Shown here: in pieces, positions 37,237-45,821 of the stretch
Layout of the letters: each line of letters opens with the position of its first letter
How positions within the stretch are numbered: the first letter of the stretch is position 1
Assembly (NCBI GenBank): GCA_016789785.1
Contig: JAEUQE010000028.1
Location: 2,595-54,772, forward strand
Direction of reading: 5' to 3'
DNA from: Bryobacterales bacterium
GTDB lineage: Bacteria > Acidobacteriota > Terriglobia > Bryobacterales > Bryobacteraceae
DNA: 52,178 bases
Translations under genes and position numbers: made by a program
The notes under the pieces: model-generated
What the model was told of the DNA's origin: nothing
The model's input: only the letters and a program-made list of their open reading frames with translations
Databases searched by the model: none

Positions 37237-37450
37237 GAACCTCAATGGCTGTGGTCAAGACGATCTGATGCGGGGAGGTCAGGCGCTCGTCGTCGGAGAG
37301 TGTCTCCAGAAAGAGTTCGGCGGCCTCACGAATATTGGAAAGGGCCTCCTCAACCGTTGCCCCCTGAGATTGGCAGCCCTTCAGTTCCGGGCACCACGCG
37401 TAGCATCCCTGCTCGTCCTGCTCGATCACCACGCTGATCCTTCGCGTCAT
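37229..37450 (-). CDS. hicB: HicB-type antitoxin
   Basis: This 73-aa protein has the partial RNase H-like HicB fold (ISVVIEQDEQGCYAWCPEL, then GCQSQGATVEEALSNIREA). No C-terminal ribbon-helix-helix or Xre DNA-binding domain is present in this short form, so operon repression would need another mechanism. Confidence 0.9.
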   Translation of the reverse strand: MTRRISVVIEQDEQGCYAWCPELKGCQSQGATVEEALSNIREAAELFLETLSDDERLTSPHQIVLTTAIEVHA

Positions 37451-37905
37451 GCCCTCATTCTATCGCGGCGCTTGGGCAGAGGATGGCGGTTCCGATTGGC
37501 GTTTGTCGCTATCTATCCAGGTAACTCAAGATCTCCAAGTTAGATCACTGACTTGGCGCCGGGAGACCGAAGGACTTTGGCAAGCCCTTGACAGACGGCT
37601 TGGCTTAACAGCGAATCTGCCGCCGGTTCCCGTGGAGGGCACAACCTCGGCGAGCAAGTTGGCTCACTCGAAGTCGGCGATAAGGTCGGGCGCGCCTTCC
37701 ATCGCTAGTCCGACTGGGGAAGGTCGGGCTGCGACGTCGCGCAAGATGGTGGCGAATGGCTGATTTCTTGAAGGGGCCGCCGGGGCAGTAAGCGCGCGAG
37801 GCACACCATCGTCACGCCAAGTGAGCGGTAGATAGTGCGATCATGCATGAAAGGTCGCGCCTATGTGAGACGCGCAGTGTTGAGCTATTCAGCCCGGATC
37901 ACGTG
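37451..37905. other. 455-nt stretch with no convincing gene
   Basis: It lies between divergent hicB and the 3' end of the DUF1549/DUF1553 gene. One 104-codon frame (37449-37763, plus) overlaps the hicB start and has no recognisable features. I see no hairpin with a T-run. The hicBA promoter should be near its left end. Confidence 0.55.
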
Positions 37906-40065
37906 TCAACGGTTGAACAGAAACGCCTTGCTGTTCACCAGCGCCCAAAGCAGATCCTGCGCACGCGCCGCACGGCTGGAACTGTTGCGCAGGAACGTTG
38001 CTGCCTGATCGTATTCCTTCGCCGATGGCAACCGGCTCAGCGTCGCGAGATACATCTCTTCCACAAGCTCGCGATCGGTTGCACCCGCCGTGATTGCTTT
38101 CGCGATGCGCCCCTTCGGATCGGCAATCGCTGTGGCGATATCGCCGCCATTCACCAGATTCAGCGCCTGAGGCAAACTCAAATCCGTACGTCGTTCGCAC
38201 TCACATGCGGACTCCCGTTGCGGCCGCCCAAACAGATCGAGGAATCCGTCCTTGCCGACATGCGGATCGGGCAGTTCCTGCGCCTTTGTGTCCTCGGGCA
38301 CTTCGGGAAACTTCGGACGCGAGCCAGTCGCGACTTCCAGCGCGTCCATTAACTGCTCCGCGCTCAAGCGGCGCGGAAACGCATGGGAGAAGTTGATGTT
38401 GTCATCCGCATTCCATTCGTTCGTCTCCACACTGGCCTGATACACACGCGAGTTCACGATGGTGCGGATGAGATGTTGCAGGTCGAAGTTGTGATCCTTC
38501 AGATCCTTCGTCAGCGCATTGAGCAGCGCTTCATTGCTTGGCGGATTCGACGCGCGGATATCATCGACGGGATCAATGATGCCTTTGCCGAGGAAGTAGC
38601 TCCACATGCGGTTGGCGATCGCCTTCGCAAAGAACGGATTGTCTTTCGACGTCATCCACGCGGCAAGAGCTTCGCGGCGGTCGCCTTCATTCGGAATCGG
38701 CGGCGCGCCTGTGCTTGCGATGAGATATTGCGGCTTCACGTTGCCGCCGGTCTTCGGATGCTTGATGTCGAAGTCATCACGGCGCATGTACAGCACTTCA
38801 TCGCCGGCCTCAAACCCAGGCTTCAAACCCACCACCGAGAAGAACGCCGCGAGTTGAAAATACTGGCTCTGCGTCCACTGTTCGAACGGATGATCATGGC
38901 ATTGCGCACACACCATGCGCACGCCCAGGAAGACCTGCGAGGTCTTCTCCATCGACGGCTTTGGATCGCGCGTCACCCGGAAGTAGTTTGCGGCGGGATT
39001 CTCGTAAGCACTGCCCCGGCTGGTGAGCAGCTCCCGCACCATCTTGTCGTAAGGCTTGTTCGATGCGATCGAGTCGCGGATCCACTCGCGAAAACCCCAG
39101 GTTGCTTTGTCGCCGAGATACTTCCGGCTGTTCTGCAGCAGATCGCCCCATTTGACAGACCAATGGTCGACGAATTCGCGCCGCCGCATCAGCTTGTCGA
39201 TCGTGCGGGCGCGCTTCGTCTTCATGTCGCCTGGTTCGGCAAGAAACGCACGCACTTCGTCCGGCGTTGGCGGCAGGCCGATCAGATCGAACGAAATACG
39301 GCGAAGGAATTCGGCATCGCCGACTGGCGCCGACGGCTGAATCTTCAGGCGCTTCAGCTTCGCATCAATCAACTGATCGATGTAGTTGTTCTGCGGCAGC
39401 GCGGACCACGTAAAGCCCTGTTTCGGATTGAGCACGGTCAACGGAACCGTGACGAACCTGCCTTCATAGCGGACCAGAAGGGCCGCCTCGCCCTTGCGCA
39501 CCGCATGAATCGCGTCGTCCTTCACTTCGGCGATCTCGGTGGTGTTGCTCGACACCGAAGCTTCGGCGGTTACGTCACGCGTCGACCCATCCGCATAGTG
39601 CGCCTTCACCGCGATCTGCTGATGAAGACCGGGCTTGTCGAAGTTCAATTCCGTGGGAGTGACCTCAATCTTCGTCACCTTGTCCTTCGACGGATCGCCG
39701 AAAGGCGCACCCTGGCTGAGCCACGCAAGGATCGTCGTGTAGTAGCGCGAGTTCGTGTCGAAGCGCAGTCCGCCTCCATGCGCAACCTCCATCGCAGGCT
39801 TGGCAAGCAACAAGCTTCGCGCGGGGTCCGCACGGTTGAAGCGGCGGCCGGCGATGTCGTACAGCAATGCCTCGTAATCGAACTCCGGATCGTAGCCGCG
39901 CAGCGACAGCTTGAAGCCGTTCTTGCCTTTCGCCGCGCCGTGGCATGGGCCCGAAGTGCAACCCGCTTTGTTCAGGATCGGCATCACGTCCTTGAGGAAC
40001 GTGAGCGGCTGCTGTTGCGCAAATGCCAATGCGCCAGTGAGTGCGAACGTGATGCAGAGTTTCAT
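37906..40065 (-). CDS. Exported DUF1549/DUF1553 protein with planctomycete-type cytochrome domain
   Basis: This 719-aa protein has a signal peptide (MKLCITFALTGALAFAQQ) and an N-terminal haem-type segment CTSGPCHGAAKGKNGF. A Big2-like Ig domain follows (about 135-225), then DUF1549 (about 230-440, with a second haem-type CAQCHDHP) and DUF1553 (about 470-719, RMWSYFLGKGIIDPVDDIR). Members are thought to act at the envelope on polymers, but the biochemistry is not established. ATG 40065 overlaps the stop of the PPC-domain gene by 4 nt. It is paralogous to the partial gene at 1-1029. Confidence 0.92.
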   Translation of the reverse strand: MKLCITFALTGALAFAQQQPLTFLKDVMPILNKAGCTSGPCHGAAKGKNGFKLSLRGYDPEFDYEALLYDIAGRRFNRADPARSLLLAKPAMEVAHGGGLRFDTNSRYYTTILAWLSQGAPFGDPSKDKVTKIEVTPTELNFDKPGLHQQIAVKAHYADGSTRDVTAEASVSSNTTEIAEVKDDAIHAVRKGEAALLVRYEGRFVTVPLTVLNPKQGFTWSALPQNNYIDQLIDAKLKRLKIQPSAPVGDAEFLRRISFDLIGLPPTPDEVRAFLAEPGDMKTKRARTIDKLMRRREFVDHWSVKWGDLLQNSRKYLGDKATWGFREWIRDSIASNKPYDKMVRELLTSRGSAYENPAANYFRVTRDPKPSMEKTSQVFLGVRMVCAQCHDHPFEQWTQSQYFQLAAFFSVVGLKPGFEAGDEVLYMRRDDFDIKHPKTGGNVKPQYLIASTGAPPIPNEGDRREALAAWMTSKDNPFFAKAIANRMWSYFLGKGIIDPVDDIRASNPPSNEALLNALTKDLKDHNFDLQHLIRTIVNSRVYQASVETNEWNADDNINFSHAFPRRLSAEQLMDALEVATGSRPKFPEVPEDTKAQELPDPHVGKDGFLDLFGRPQRESACECERRTDLSLPQALNLVNGGDIATAIADPKGRIAKAITAGATDRELVEEMYLATLSRLPSAKEYDQAATFLRNSSSRAARAQDLLWALVNSKAFLFNR

Positions 40066-42443
40066 TTGACGATGACCAGCTTTGCTTCCACAGGGGCTAT
40101 CTTGTAGGGTACCTTGCCCTTCTCTCCTTCCGGCAGAATCGAGGCAGGATTCAGAAGGATCATGTGCTCGCCGTGAGGGGCATTCGCGCCCGCTTCACAA
40201 CGAACCTGGTACTGTGCTGAGTTCTCCGGAACTTCCACCGGTGCGCAATTCACATCGAGCGGCAACGCATCGGGCGCAACGGTAACAGGCCCCGCGAAGC
40301 CAGCTTCGCGCGTCACGGTGCCTGCCAATACAGTGGACGCGCCCGCGTGCAGGGGCACCGTTTGCGAAGGCGTCGAGATCGAATACCCTTGCACCACTTC
40401 CACACGCACGGCCGGCGAATAGATCACTTCATCGCCGACCCGCGTGGACAGAATCACGTCGAAAGCGCCGGGCGGTGTGCCGATGGTCGTGTTCATCTGA
40501 ATCATGCCCGCACCTTGCCGTCGCGGCTCCACACGATCGGAGATGCGAAGATCGCGGCCGCCGGGCGTGTCGGGTGTAGCCGTATCCGGGCGCGGAGTGC
40601 CTGGTACGCTCGGATGAAACTTCCAGTAGAACTCCTGCTTCTCCCCTTGAATGATTTTGAGACGCGGTGGCGTAAACACTTCGATGTGTCCCGCGGTTTG
40701 ATAACCCACCATGGCCGGAAGATCCATGCCCAGCCACGGCGCCTGAAAAGGACGGTTCAATTGACGGCGGCCCGGATCGAAGCCTTGATTCGTGCGAATC
40801 GCGGTGACCATTCCAGGACCACCCGCTTTGCGAACGATCTTCTTGCCATTGGGCAACACTGCTTCGCCCCACACCTCGAGTTCGAGTGCGCGCGCTGTCA
40901 CACCAGGCTTCGCTTCAAGAGTAAGCACGCCGCGGCGCGAGAGACCGCGATTGTCCACTTCCTGCACTTCGGCTGGCACGTATCCACCGGCGGCTCGCAA
41001 GTCCTCCGGCAGATTGCGTACGGAGAGTTGCACCGCGCCGGCATAACCACGTCGCTCCACATTGACAGGCACAATCGCCGCGCCCGCCGCGGGAATGTTG
41101 ACGTGTGGAGCAAGCAGTGTCAACTCGAAATCCGCCTCCTCCTGTTTCGCGAGCAGCCGGTAAGCGAAGGCGGGCCCGCCGTCGCCGGACAGATCATCCA
41201 CCGTGATGGTCACGTCGTTGGAATCTTTCGGCGCGGTGAACACCACGAAGGGATCACGGCTGATATCGCCGGCAAGGATCGTGGCGAACGCGCTCTGCGA
41301 GGGCGGTTGATCCCCCGCGGACTGAAGACGCTTCCCGTTGCGATCCCGCACAGTAAGCACACCGTCCAGCCGAGTGGCTCCGAGTTCACGCGCTTGTAGC
41401 TCTACCGTGTATGTTTCGCCGGGCTGCACCACCAGTTTGTAGCGATCCTTCTCACCGGGCTTAGCGATGCGGCCATTCACAACAGTGCCCAGCGGCAACA
41501 GGTGCGGTCCCTGGCTCGCAGGTTCGATCATCTCGGGTGCGTCGCTGACTGCGAAAGGCAGGGGAAGATTCGCCGTGTTCCCGGGAAGATTCACAAAAGC
41601 GCGGGCCTTGTTCGCAACGCTCCAATCGACTTTGGTTTTCACCGGCGCTGTCAGATTGCCGCCGCTGAGTTCCACTTCCAGAGGCGCGCCACGCTTGCCG
41701 CCGAGGGGAAACATCGAATCTGCATACTGCCAGTAGCCCATCTTGAGCCTGTAGAAATTCGCCGCCTGATCGGAGAAGCGTGCATCCTGCACTTCCACGA
41801 AGTAATGGCCTTCGCGCGGGAACGTGAACTCGATGCGGCAATCGACGCCGAGGCTGTGGGTATCCTCCACGCGCGCCAGCAGCTTGCCCGAAGCATCCAG
41901 AATGCGCAGCGAAGGGTCGATGGCCGAGCCCATGCGGCGCGCTTCCACTTCGAAGACACGTTTCTCGCCGGCCTTGCCGTAGATCTTGTAGAAGTCGCGA
42001 TCGGCGGATCGCAGCGTGCCGTTGATGACGATAGGGGTCTGTTTGATCTCCTGCGCCGTGGCGGATGTGTCGTTCAGCGGTTCTCTGTTTGGGGTTTCGT
42101 GCTCGGCCTCGCGCGTCTCCGGCAATACACCGACGCTGAACAGGAGCACGTTCGAAATACCCTGCGCGGATTCGATGCGAATCGGATAGAGGCCAACCGG
42201 CGCATCCGCCTTCAGTTCGACGAGAAATGGCAGACGGCGGCCGGGCATCTCGGAAGGTGGCGTCAGCGGCGTGAACACCGCGGGCAAAGTGGAGACGATC
42301 TTCGCGCCTTCCATCAAGCCGCTGCCCGCAAGGGTCAGCGTGACGGCTTTGCCACGTTGCGCACCCCATGGCTCCATCATGGTGAGCACCGGTGGCGCCG
42401 CGTAGATGGATGACGCAAGGAAAGCGAGACACAGAAAGCGCAT
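40062..42443 (-). CDS. Exported PPC-domain protein
   Basis: Start ATG 42443 (GAGGAG 6 nt upstream); an earlier ATG at 42449 sits too close to that site. The 793-aa product has a signal peptide (MRFLCLAFLASSIYAAPP) and an IPT/Ig-like domain. At least two pre-peptidase C-terminal (PPC) beta-sandwich domains follow (ADRDFYKIYGKAGEKRVFEV; EKDRYKLVVQPGETYTVEL), then further Ig-like regions to the end. There is no catalytic domain. It probably binds or presents substrate to the DUF1549/DUF1553 and WD40 partners encoded on either side. Confidence 0.85.
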   Translation of the reverse strand: MRFLCLAFLASSIYAAPPVLTMMEPWGAQRGKAVTLTLAGSGLMEGAKIVSTLPAVFTPLTPPSEMPGRRLPFLVELKADAPVGLYPIRIESAQGISNVLLFSVGVLPETREAEHETPNREPLNDTSATAQEIKQTPIVINGTLRSADRDFYKIYGKAGEKRVFEVEARRMGSAIDPSLRILDASGKLLARVEDTHSLGVDCRIEFTFPREGHYFVEVQDARFSDQAANFYRLKMGYWQYADSMFPLGGKRGAPLEVELSGGNLTAPVKTKVDWSVANKARAFVNLPGNTANLPLPFAVSDAPEMIEPASQGPHLLPLGTVVNGRIAKPGEKDRYKLVVQPGETYTVELQARELGATRLDGVLTVRDRNGKRLQSAGDQPPSQSAFATILAGDISRDPFVVFTAPKDSNDVTITVDDLSGDGGPAFAYRLLAKQEEADFELTLLAPHVNIPAAGAAIVPVNVERRGYAGAVQLSVRNLPEDLRAAGGYVPAEVQEVDNRGLSRRGVLTLEAKPGVTARALELEVWGEAVLPNGKKIVRKAGGPGMVTAIRTNQGFDPGRRQLNRPFQAPWLGMDLPAMVGYQTAGHIEVFTPPRLKIIQGEKQEFYWKFHPSVPGTPRPDTATPDTPGGRDLRISDRVEPRRQGAGMIQMNTTIGTPPGAFDVILSTRVGDEVIYSPAVRVEVVQGYSISTPSQTVPLHAGASTVLAGTVTREAGFAGPVTVAPDALPLDVNCAPVEVPENSAQYQVRCEAGANAPHGEHMILLNPASILPEGEKGKVPYKIAPVEAKLVIVK

Positions 42444-42445
42444 GT

Positions 42446-43768
42446 TCATCTCCTCTCCGCGACGGTCGTGATCTCGACAGGCACGAAGTCCTTGGCAAGC
42501 GTGCCTGCCGCGACGTCGTAGATGCGCACATGTCCATCGAAGCCAGCGGCCGCGAGTTGCTTGCCGTTGGGATGAAACGCCAGTGCGTAGATTCCTGCTT
42601 TGTGGCCCTTCAAGGCAGCGGTTCGATCTCCGGTCGCGGTGGAATAGAGACGGATCTGATCGGCGGCGCCCGCGACCGCGATGTGATTCCCGTCAGGTGA
42701 GAATGCGAGTGCGAGAATGACGCCGTCCTGCATTTCGAGTTTGCGGATCAAGGTCGTATCATCGGCGACTTTCATCACACGAGGCCGGTCCATCATGTAG
42801 TAGTAAGGCACGCGCTCCTCCCCGCCAATGGCGACGAAGTCACGCGTGGGGTGGCGTGCGATGGCGCTCAATTCGCCGCGGAGAAGATTGACGTTCTCAA
42901 TGAACTGGCCGCTCGCGGAATCGGTCAACTTGGCCGCGCGATCTCTACCGACAGAAACGATGCGCTTGCCGTTCACGCCGAATGCTGTACCGAGGACCCA
43001 GTTTTCGTGATGTGGGATCTTCTGCGTTTCCTTGCCAGTCGCGACTTCGAAGACGCGCAGTGAGTTGTCCGTGCAGCCCACCGCCACCAGAGTGCCGTCC
43101 GGTGACAGTGACGCGCCGAAGACGGTGTCGCTACCAACACTGATGGATCGCTCCATTTTGCGCGTTGCGACGTCCCAGATCTGCACTTCGCCGAACCGCG
43201 CCGGAGTGCCCCCTGCCGCGATCAGCGTCTTGCCGTCCTTGGCGAAGAGCAGCGAATGAATGCGGTCCGACTTGCCCGGCAGACGCGCAGCGATGCCGGA
43301 GCCATCGGCCTTGTGCAACAACACCTCACGATAGCCGGATACCGCGAGCAACGCGCCGTCAGGAGAGTAAGCCAGTGCGTTGATGAGTGGTGGCTGCGAA
43401 TACACCGGCGGCTTGTCGAGAGAGAAGCGTTCTTCGGCGCCGGATGGTGTGTCGTCCCTGCCGCCGGCGGCGACCCACTTGCGCAGCAACTCGATCTGAT
43501 CGCCGGCCAACGGTGAGGCGCCAAGTGGCATCCGCGGCTGGCGCTTGCCGGTGACATAGTCGATGAGCAGCGGAATCGCCGGGCCTCGCGAGCCACCCTT
43601 CGCAAGCAGTGCGTAGCTGGTGAGATCAAGCCCGCCCTGTTTTACCGAAGGCTGATGGCAACCCTGGCAGGAGCGCTGCAGGATTGGGCGAACATCGCGG
43701 AAGTAACTGGTTCCGTCATCGGCCGCGGCAAGAGACACAACCGCCGCAAGCTGTAACAGCATCCTCAT
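42446..43768 (-). CDS. Exported protein with haem-binding motif and WD40 propeller
   Basis: This 440-aa protein has a short signal peptide (MRMLLQLAAVVSLAAAD) and a planctomycete-type cytochrome domain with CQGCH near residue 35 and PRMPLGASPL, in which Met could be the distal haem ligand. A seven-bladed WD40-like propeller (about 120-430) follows, with repeats such as LAYSPDGALLAVSG and LAFHPNGKQLAAAG. It is first in the three-gene operon; the next start is 2 nt after its stop. Confidence 0.9.
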   Translation of the reverse strand: MRMLLQLAAVVSLAAADDGTSYFRDVRPILQRSCQGCHQPSVKQGGLDLTSYALLAKGGSRGPAIPLLIDYVTGKRQPRMPLGASPLAGDQIELLRKWVAAGGRDDTPSGAEERFSLDKPPVYSQPPLINALAYSPDGALLAVSGYREVLLHKADGSGIAARLPGKSDRIHSLLFAKDGKTLIAAGGTPARFGEVQIWDVATRKMERSISVGSDTVFGASLSPDGTLVAVGCTDNSLRVFEVATGKETQKIPHHENWVLGTAFGVNGKRIVSVGRDRAAKLTDSASGQFIENVNLLRGELSAIARHPTRDFVAIGGEERVPYYYMMDRPRVMKVADDTTLIRKLEMQDGVILALAFSPDGNHIAVAGAADQIRLYSTATGDRTAALKGHKAGIYALAFHPNGKQLAAAGFDGHVRIYDVAAGTLAKDFVPVEITTVAERR

Positions 43769-44136
43769 GGGGTCAGACTATCACAGAGGGCGGAAGTGAT
43801 TGGGAGAGTGCGGGCACGGGTATTGAGAGGATTTCTTGCGTGGCTGGCTGAATTCCGCGCCGGCGATCTCTGGCGGGAGCCGCAGGTTAGAGAATGCAGC
43901 GCCTGTGGTTCCCGGCCCCGGCGGAGTGATTCCGCCTCACGAAGGCGCCGACCCGATTCATGCCGGCTTCGCGATCGCGGCTTGGGACTCGCACCTGCCG
44001 CAAAAGGCGTCGAAGTGTGAGCCCCGTTGGCCGGCCTTGAGGCGGGGCGCAGCCTGTGCTTCCGCGACCCGGATGGGCACAGGCCCGAACTGCTGACCCA
44101 GGCTTTGGGCGACGCATTGACCCCGAGCAGCGGCCG
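43769..44136. other. 368-nt stretch with no convincing gene
   Basis: It separates the start of the leftward WD40 gene from the 3' end of the leftward racemase-like gene. It is GC-rich with imperfect palindromes, for example GCCCCG (44021-44026) with CGGGGC (44043-44048). The promoter of the three-gene operon should lie at its left end. Open frames here have no recognisable features. Confidence 0.55.
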
Positions 44137-45057
44137 TCAGAATTCCTGGAGAAGACGCCCGGCGTGCCGCAGCGGGGCGCCGAATCCGTTCTCACGCAGT
44201 GCGTACCAGAAGGTAGTCGCGTTGATGCCGAGCACCGGAATGCGGATGAGCGGTTCCACCCGCTCGGCAACCTCGACCAGGCTCATGTTGGTCCCGCACT
44301 GAACCACCGCATCGAGCCGGTTCTCCTCCGTTGCCAGCAATTCCAAGATGGCTCGCTCCTTAGCCCAGTCGGGAATGTGTGCGATGTGCAGCGCGTTGGC
44401 GCACGAGAAGCCCACGCTGGCCGCTACTTCATAGCCAAGATCCTGAAACATGCGCGATGCGGACTCGTTCCCCGCCTTGTCGAACGGAGTCAGCAAGCCG
44501 ATCCGGCGCGCGCCATACTTCCCCAAAGCAGCGTGAATGGCATCGTGCCAAGTGGCCCATGCAAGGCCGGACTGCGCTTCCACGCTCGCCATCGGCGCCC
44601 GTATCTCATCGAGGCCACTCAGAATGTGTTCGAGACTCATGCCCATGATCATGTATTCGGGTTCGGCCAACAGGGCAGTGTCGACGGCGGCACTGAGGCC
44701 GCTCAGGAACTGATCCTTATAGGAAAGCAGATCGGCCGCACTCTCCAATCTGGGTTTGGGCGTGATCACTCCAACGGTGTGAATGCCGACACCCCCCAAC
44801 GCCTGCGGCCCCGGGTTGCGCAAGATAATGCTCCACAACTCGTGTTCCGTGCTTGTGTTGGTGGCGGGAACCACCAGCCCAAATTTTCGCCGGAAACTGC
44901 GAGCGTCCGGATAGCCTCGTGCCGAGCCGATGACTCCGAAGTTCTCGGCGGGCCGTCCGTTCACGATAACACCCGAGACCGCGAGCGCCGGCATTGGCGC
45001 GGCGTTCACGTCGGGAATGCGAATCGGCTTGCCTGACAGCTTGCCGGTGATCGTCAT
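44137..45057 (-). CDS. Asp/Glu racemase superfamily protein, arylmalonate decarboxylase/maleate isomerase-like
   Basis: This 306-aa protein starts at ATG 45057 after a GAGGAG site. The N-terminal lobe has FGLVVPATNTSTEHEL, and the C-terminal lobe has the active-site segment VVQCGTNMS (Cys254). The position of the first catalytic Cys of maleate isomerase is MGMSLEH, without Cys. A single Cys in the second lobe is the arrangement of arylmalonate decarboxylase, so a decarboxylase-like or one-base reaction is more likely than racemisation. The substrate is unknown. No signal peptide is seen, although the first 30 residues are an extra leader. Confidence 0.82.
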   Translation of the reverse strand: MTITGKLSGKPIRIPDVNAAPMPALAVSGVIVNGRPAENFGVIGSARGYPDARSFRRKFGLVVPATNTSTEHELWSIILRNPGPQALGGVGIHTVGVITPKPRLESAADLLSYKDQFLSGLSAAVDTALLAEPEYMIMGMSLEHILSGLDEIRAPMASVEAQSGLAWATWHDAIHAALGKYGARRIGLLTPFDKAGNESASRMFQDLGYEVAASVGFSCANALHIAHIPDWAKERAILELLATEENRLDAVVQCGTNMSLVEVAERVEPLIRIPVLGINATTFWYALRENGFGAPLRHAGRLLQEF

Positions 45058-45230
45058 GGTTTCTCCTCAACTGAGTATGAGTGTCACGATCTCCTGCTCG
45101 TGCCTGCGGCAGATTACAGCCACATCCAGCCTCCGTGCCAACTGCCCGGGCCGATGCAGTTGCCAAGATAGCAATGATCGGCTTACTGGATCATTCCTCC
45201 TGGTTCCTCCGGCCCACCGCTGCCAGGCAA

Positions 45231-45764
45231 CTACTTCTTCAGGGCCTTTTCAATCGCAGAGGTCAGTTCCGAAGAGTCGGGCTTCACACCAGGTTCAAAT
45301 CGGCCGATCACCTTGCCATCCCCGCCAACCAGGAATTTCGTGAAGTTCCATTTCACGTCGCCAGACGCCTGCGTCAGGAACTGATAGAGCGGTGCAATGT
45401 CAGAACCCTTGGCTGAGACCTTCGAGTACATGGGGAACGTGACGTTGTAAGTGCGCGAGCAGAACTGCTTGATCTCTTCGTCGGACCCGGGCTCTTGCCC
45501 GCCGAAGTTATTGGCGGGGAATCCAACCACCACCAGGCCCTGATCCTTGTATTTCTGATACAACGCTTCAAGACCAGTGTATTGCGGCGTGTAACCGCAC
45601 TTGCTGGCGACATTGACGATCAGCAGCACCTTGCCCTTGTAGGTGGAAAGCGGCGCGGATTTCCCGTCAATTGACTTGGGAGAGAACTCGTGCACGGACG
45701 AGGCAGCCGAAAGAGAAGCAGACATCAGCATTGCTCCAGCGAAAAGTGAGTATAGGAATTTCAT
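45231..45764 (-). CDS. Exported glutathione/thioredoxin-type peroxidase
   Basis: The frame stays open far upstream, antisense to the acyl-CoA synthetase, but the product begins at ATG 45764 (or 45773). It is 177 aa with a signal peptide (MKFLYSLFAGAMLMSASLSAAS). The GPx motifs are intact: NVASKCGYTPQY with peroxidatic Cys56, FPANNFGGQEPG (Gln), and WNFTKFLV (Trp, Asn). A second Cys in FCSRTYNVTFP is at the resolving position of thioredoxin-dependent GPx. It reduces peroxides, here outside the cytoplasm. Confidence 0.93.
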   Translation of the reverse strand: MKFLYSLFAGAMLMSASLSAASSVHEFSPKSIDGKSAPLSTYKGKVLLIVNVASKCGYTPQYTGLEALYQKYKDQGLVVVGFPANNFGGQEPGSDEEIKQFCSRTYNVTFPMYSKVSAKGSDIAPLYQFLTQASGDVKWNFTKFLVGGDGKVIGRFEPGVKPDSSELTSAIEKALKK

Positions 45765-45821
45765 CCCTCTCATGGATGCCGCGACCCCGCGCCTAGTTCC
45801 AAGTAAAATGATCAGGCAGCC

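Noticed and set aside
37449..37763. 104-codon plus-strand frame
   Set aside because: It overlaps the hicB start region, has no recognisable motif and a weak start context.
38383..40107. 574-codon open frame on the plus strand
   Set aside because: It is antisense to the DUF1549/DUF1553 gene; its sequence is the Arg/His-rich kind produced by GC-rich codon bias, with no domain.
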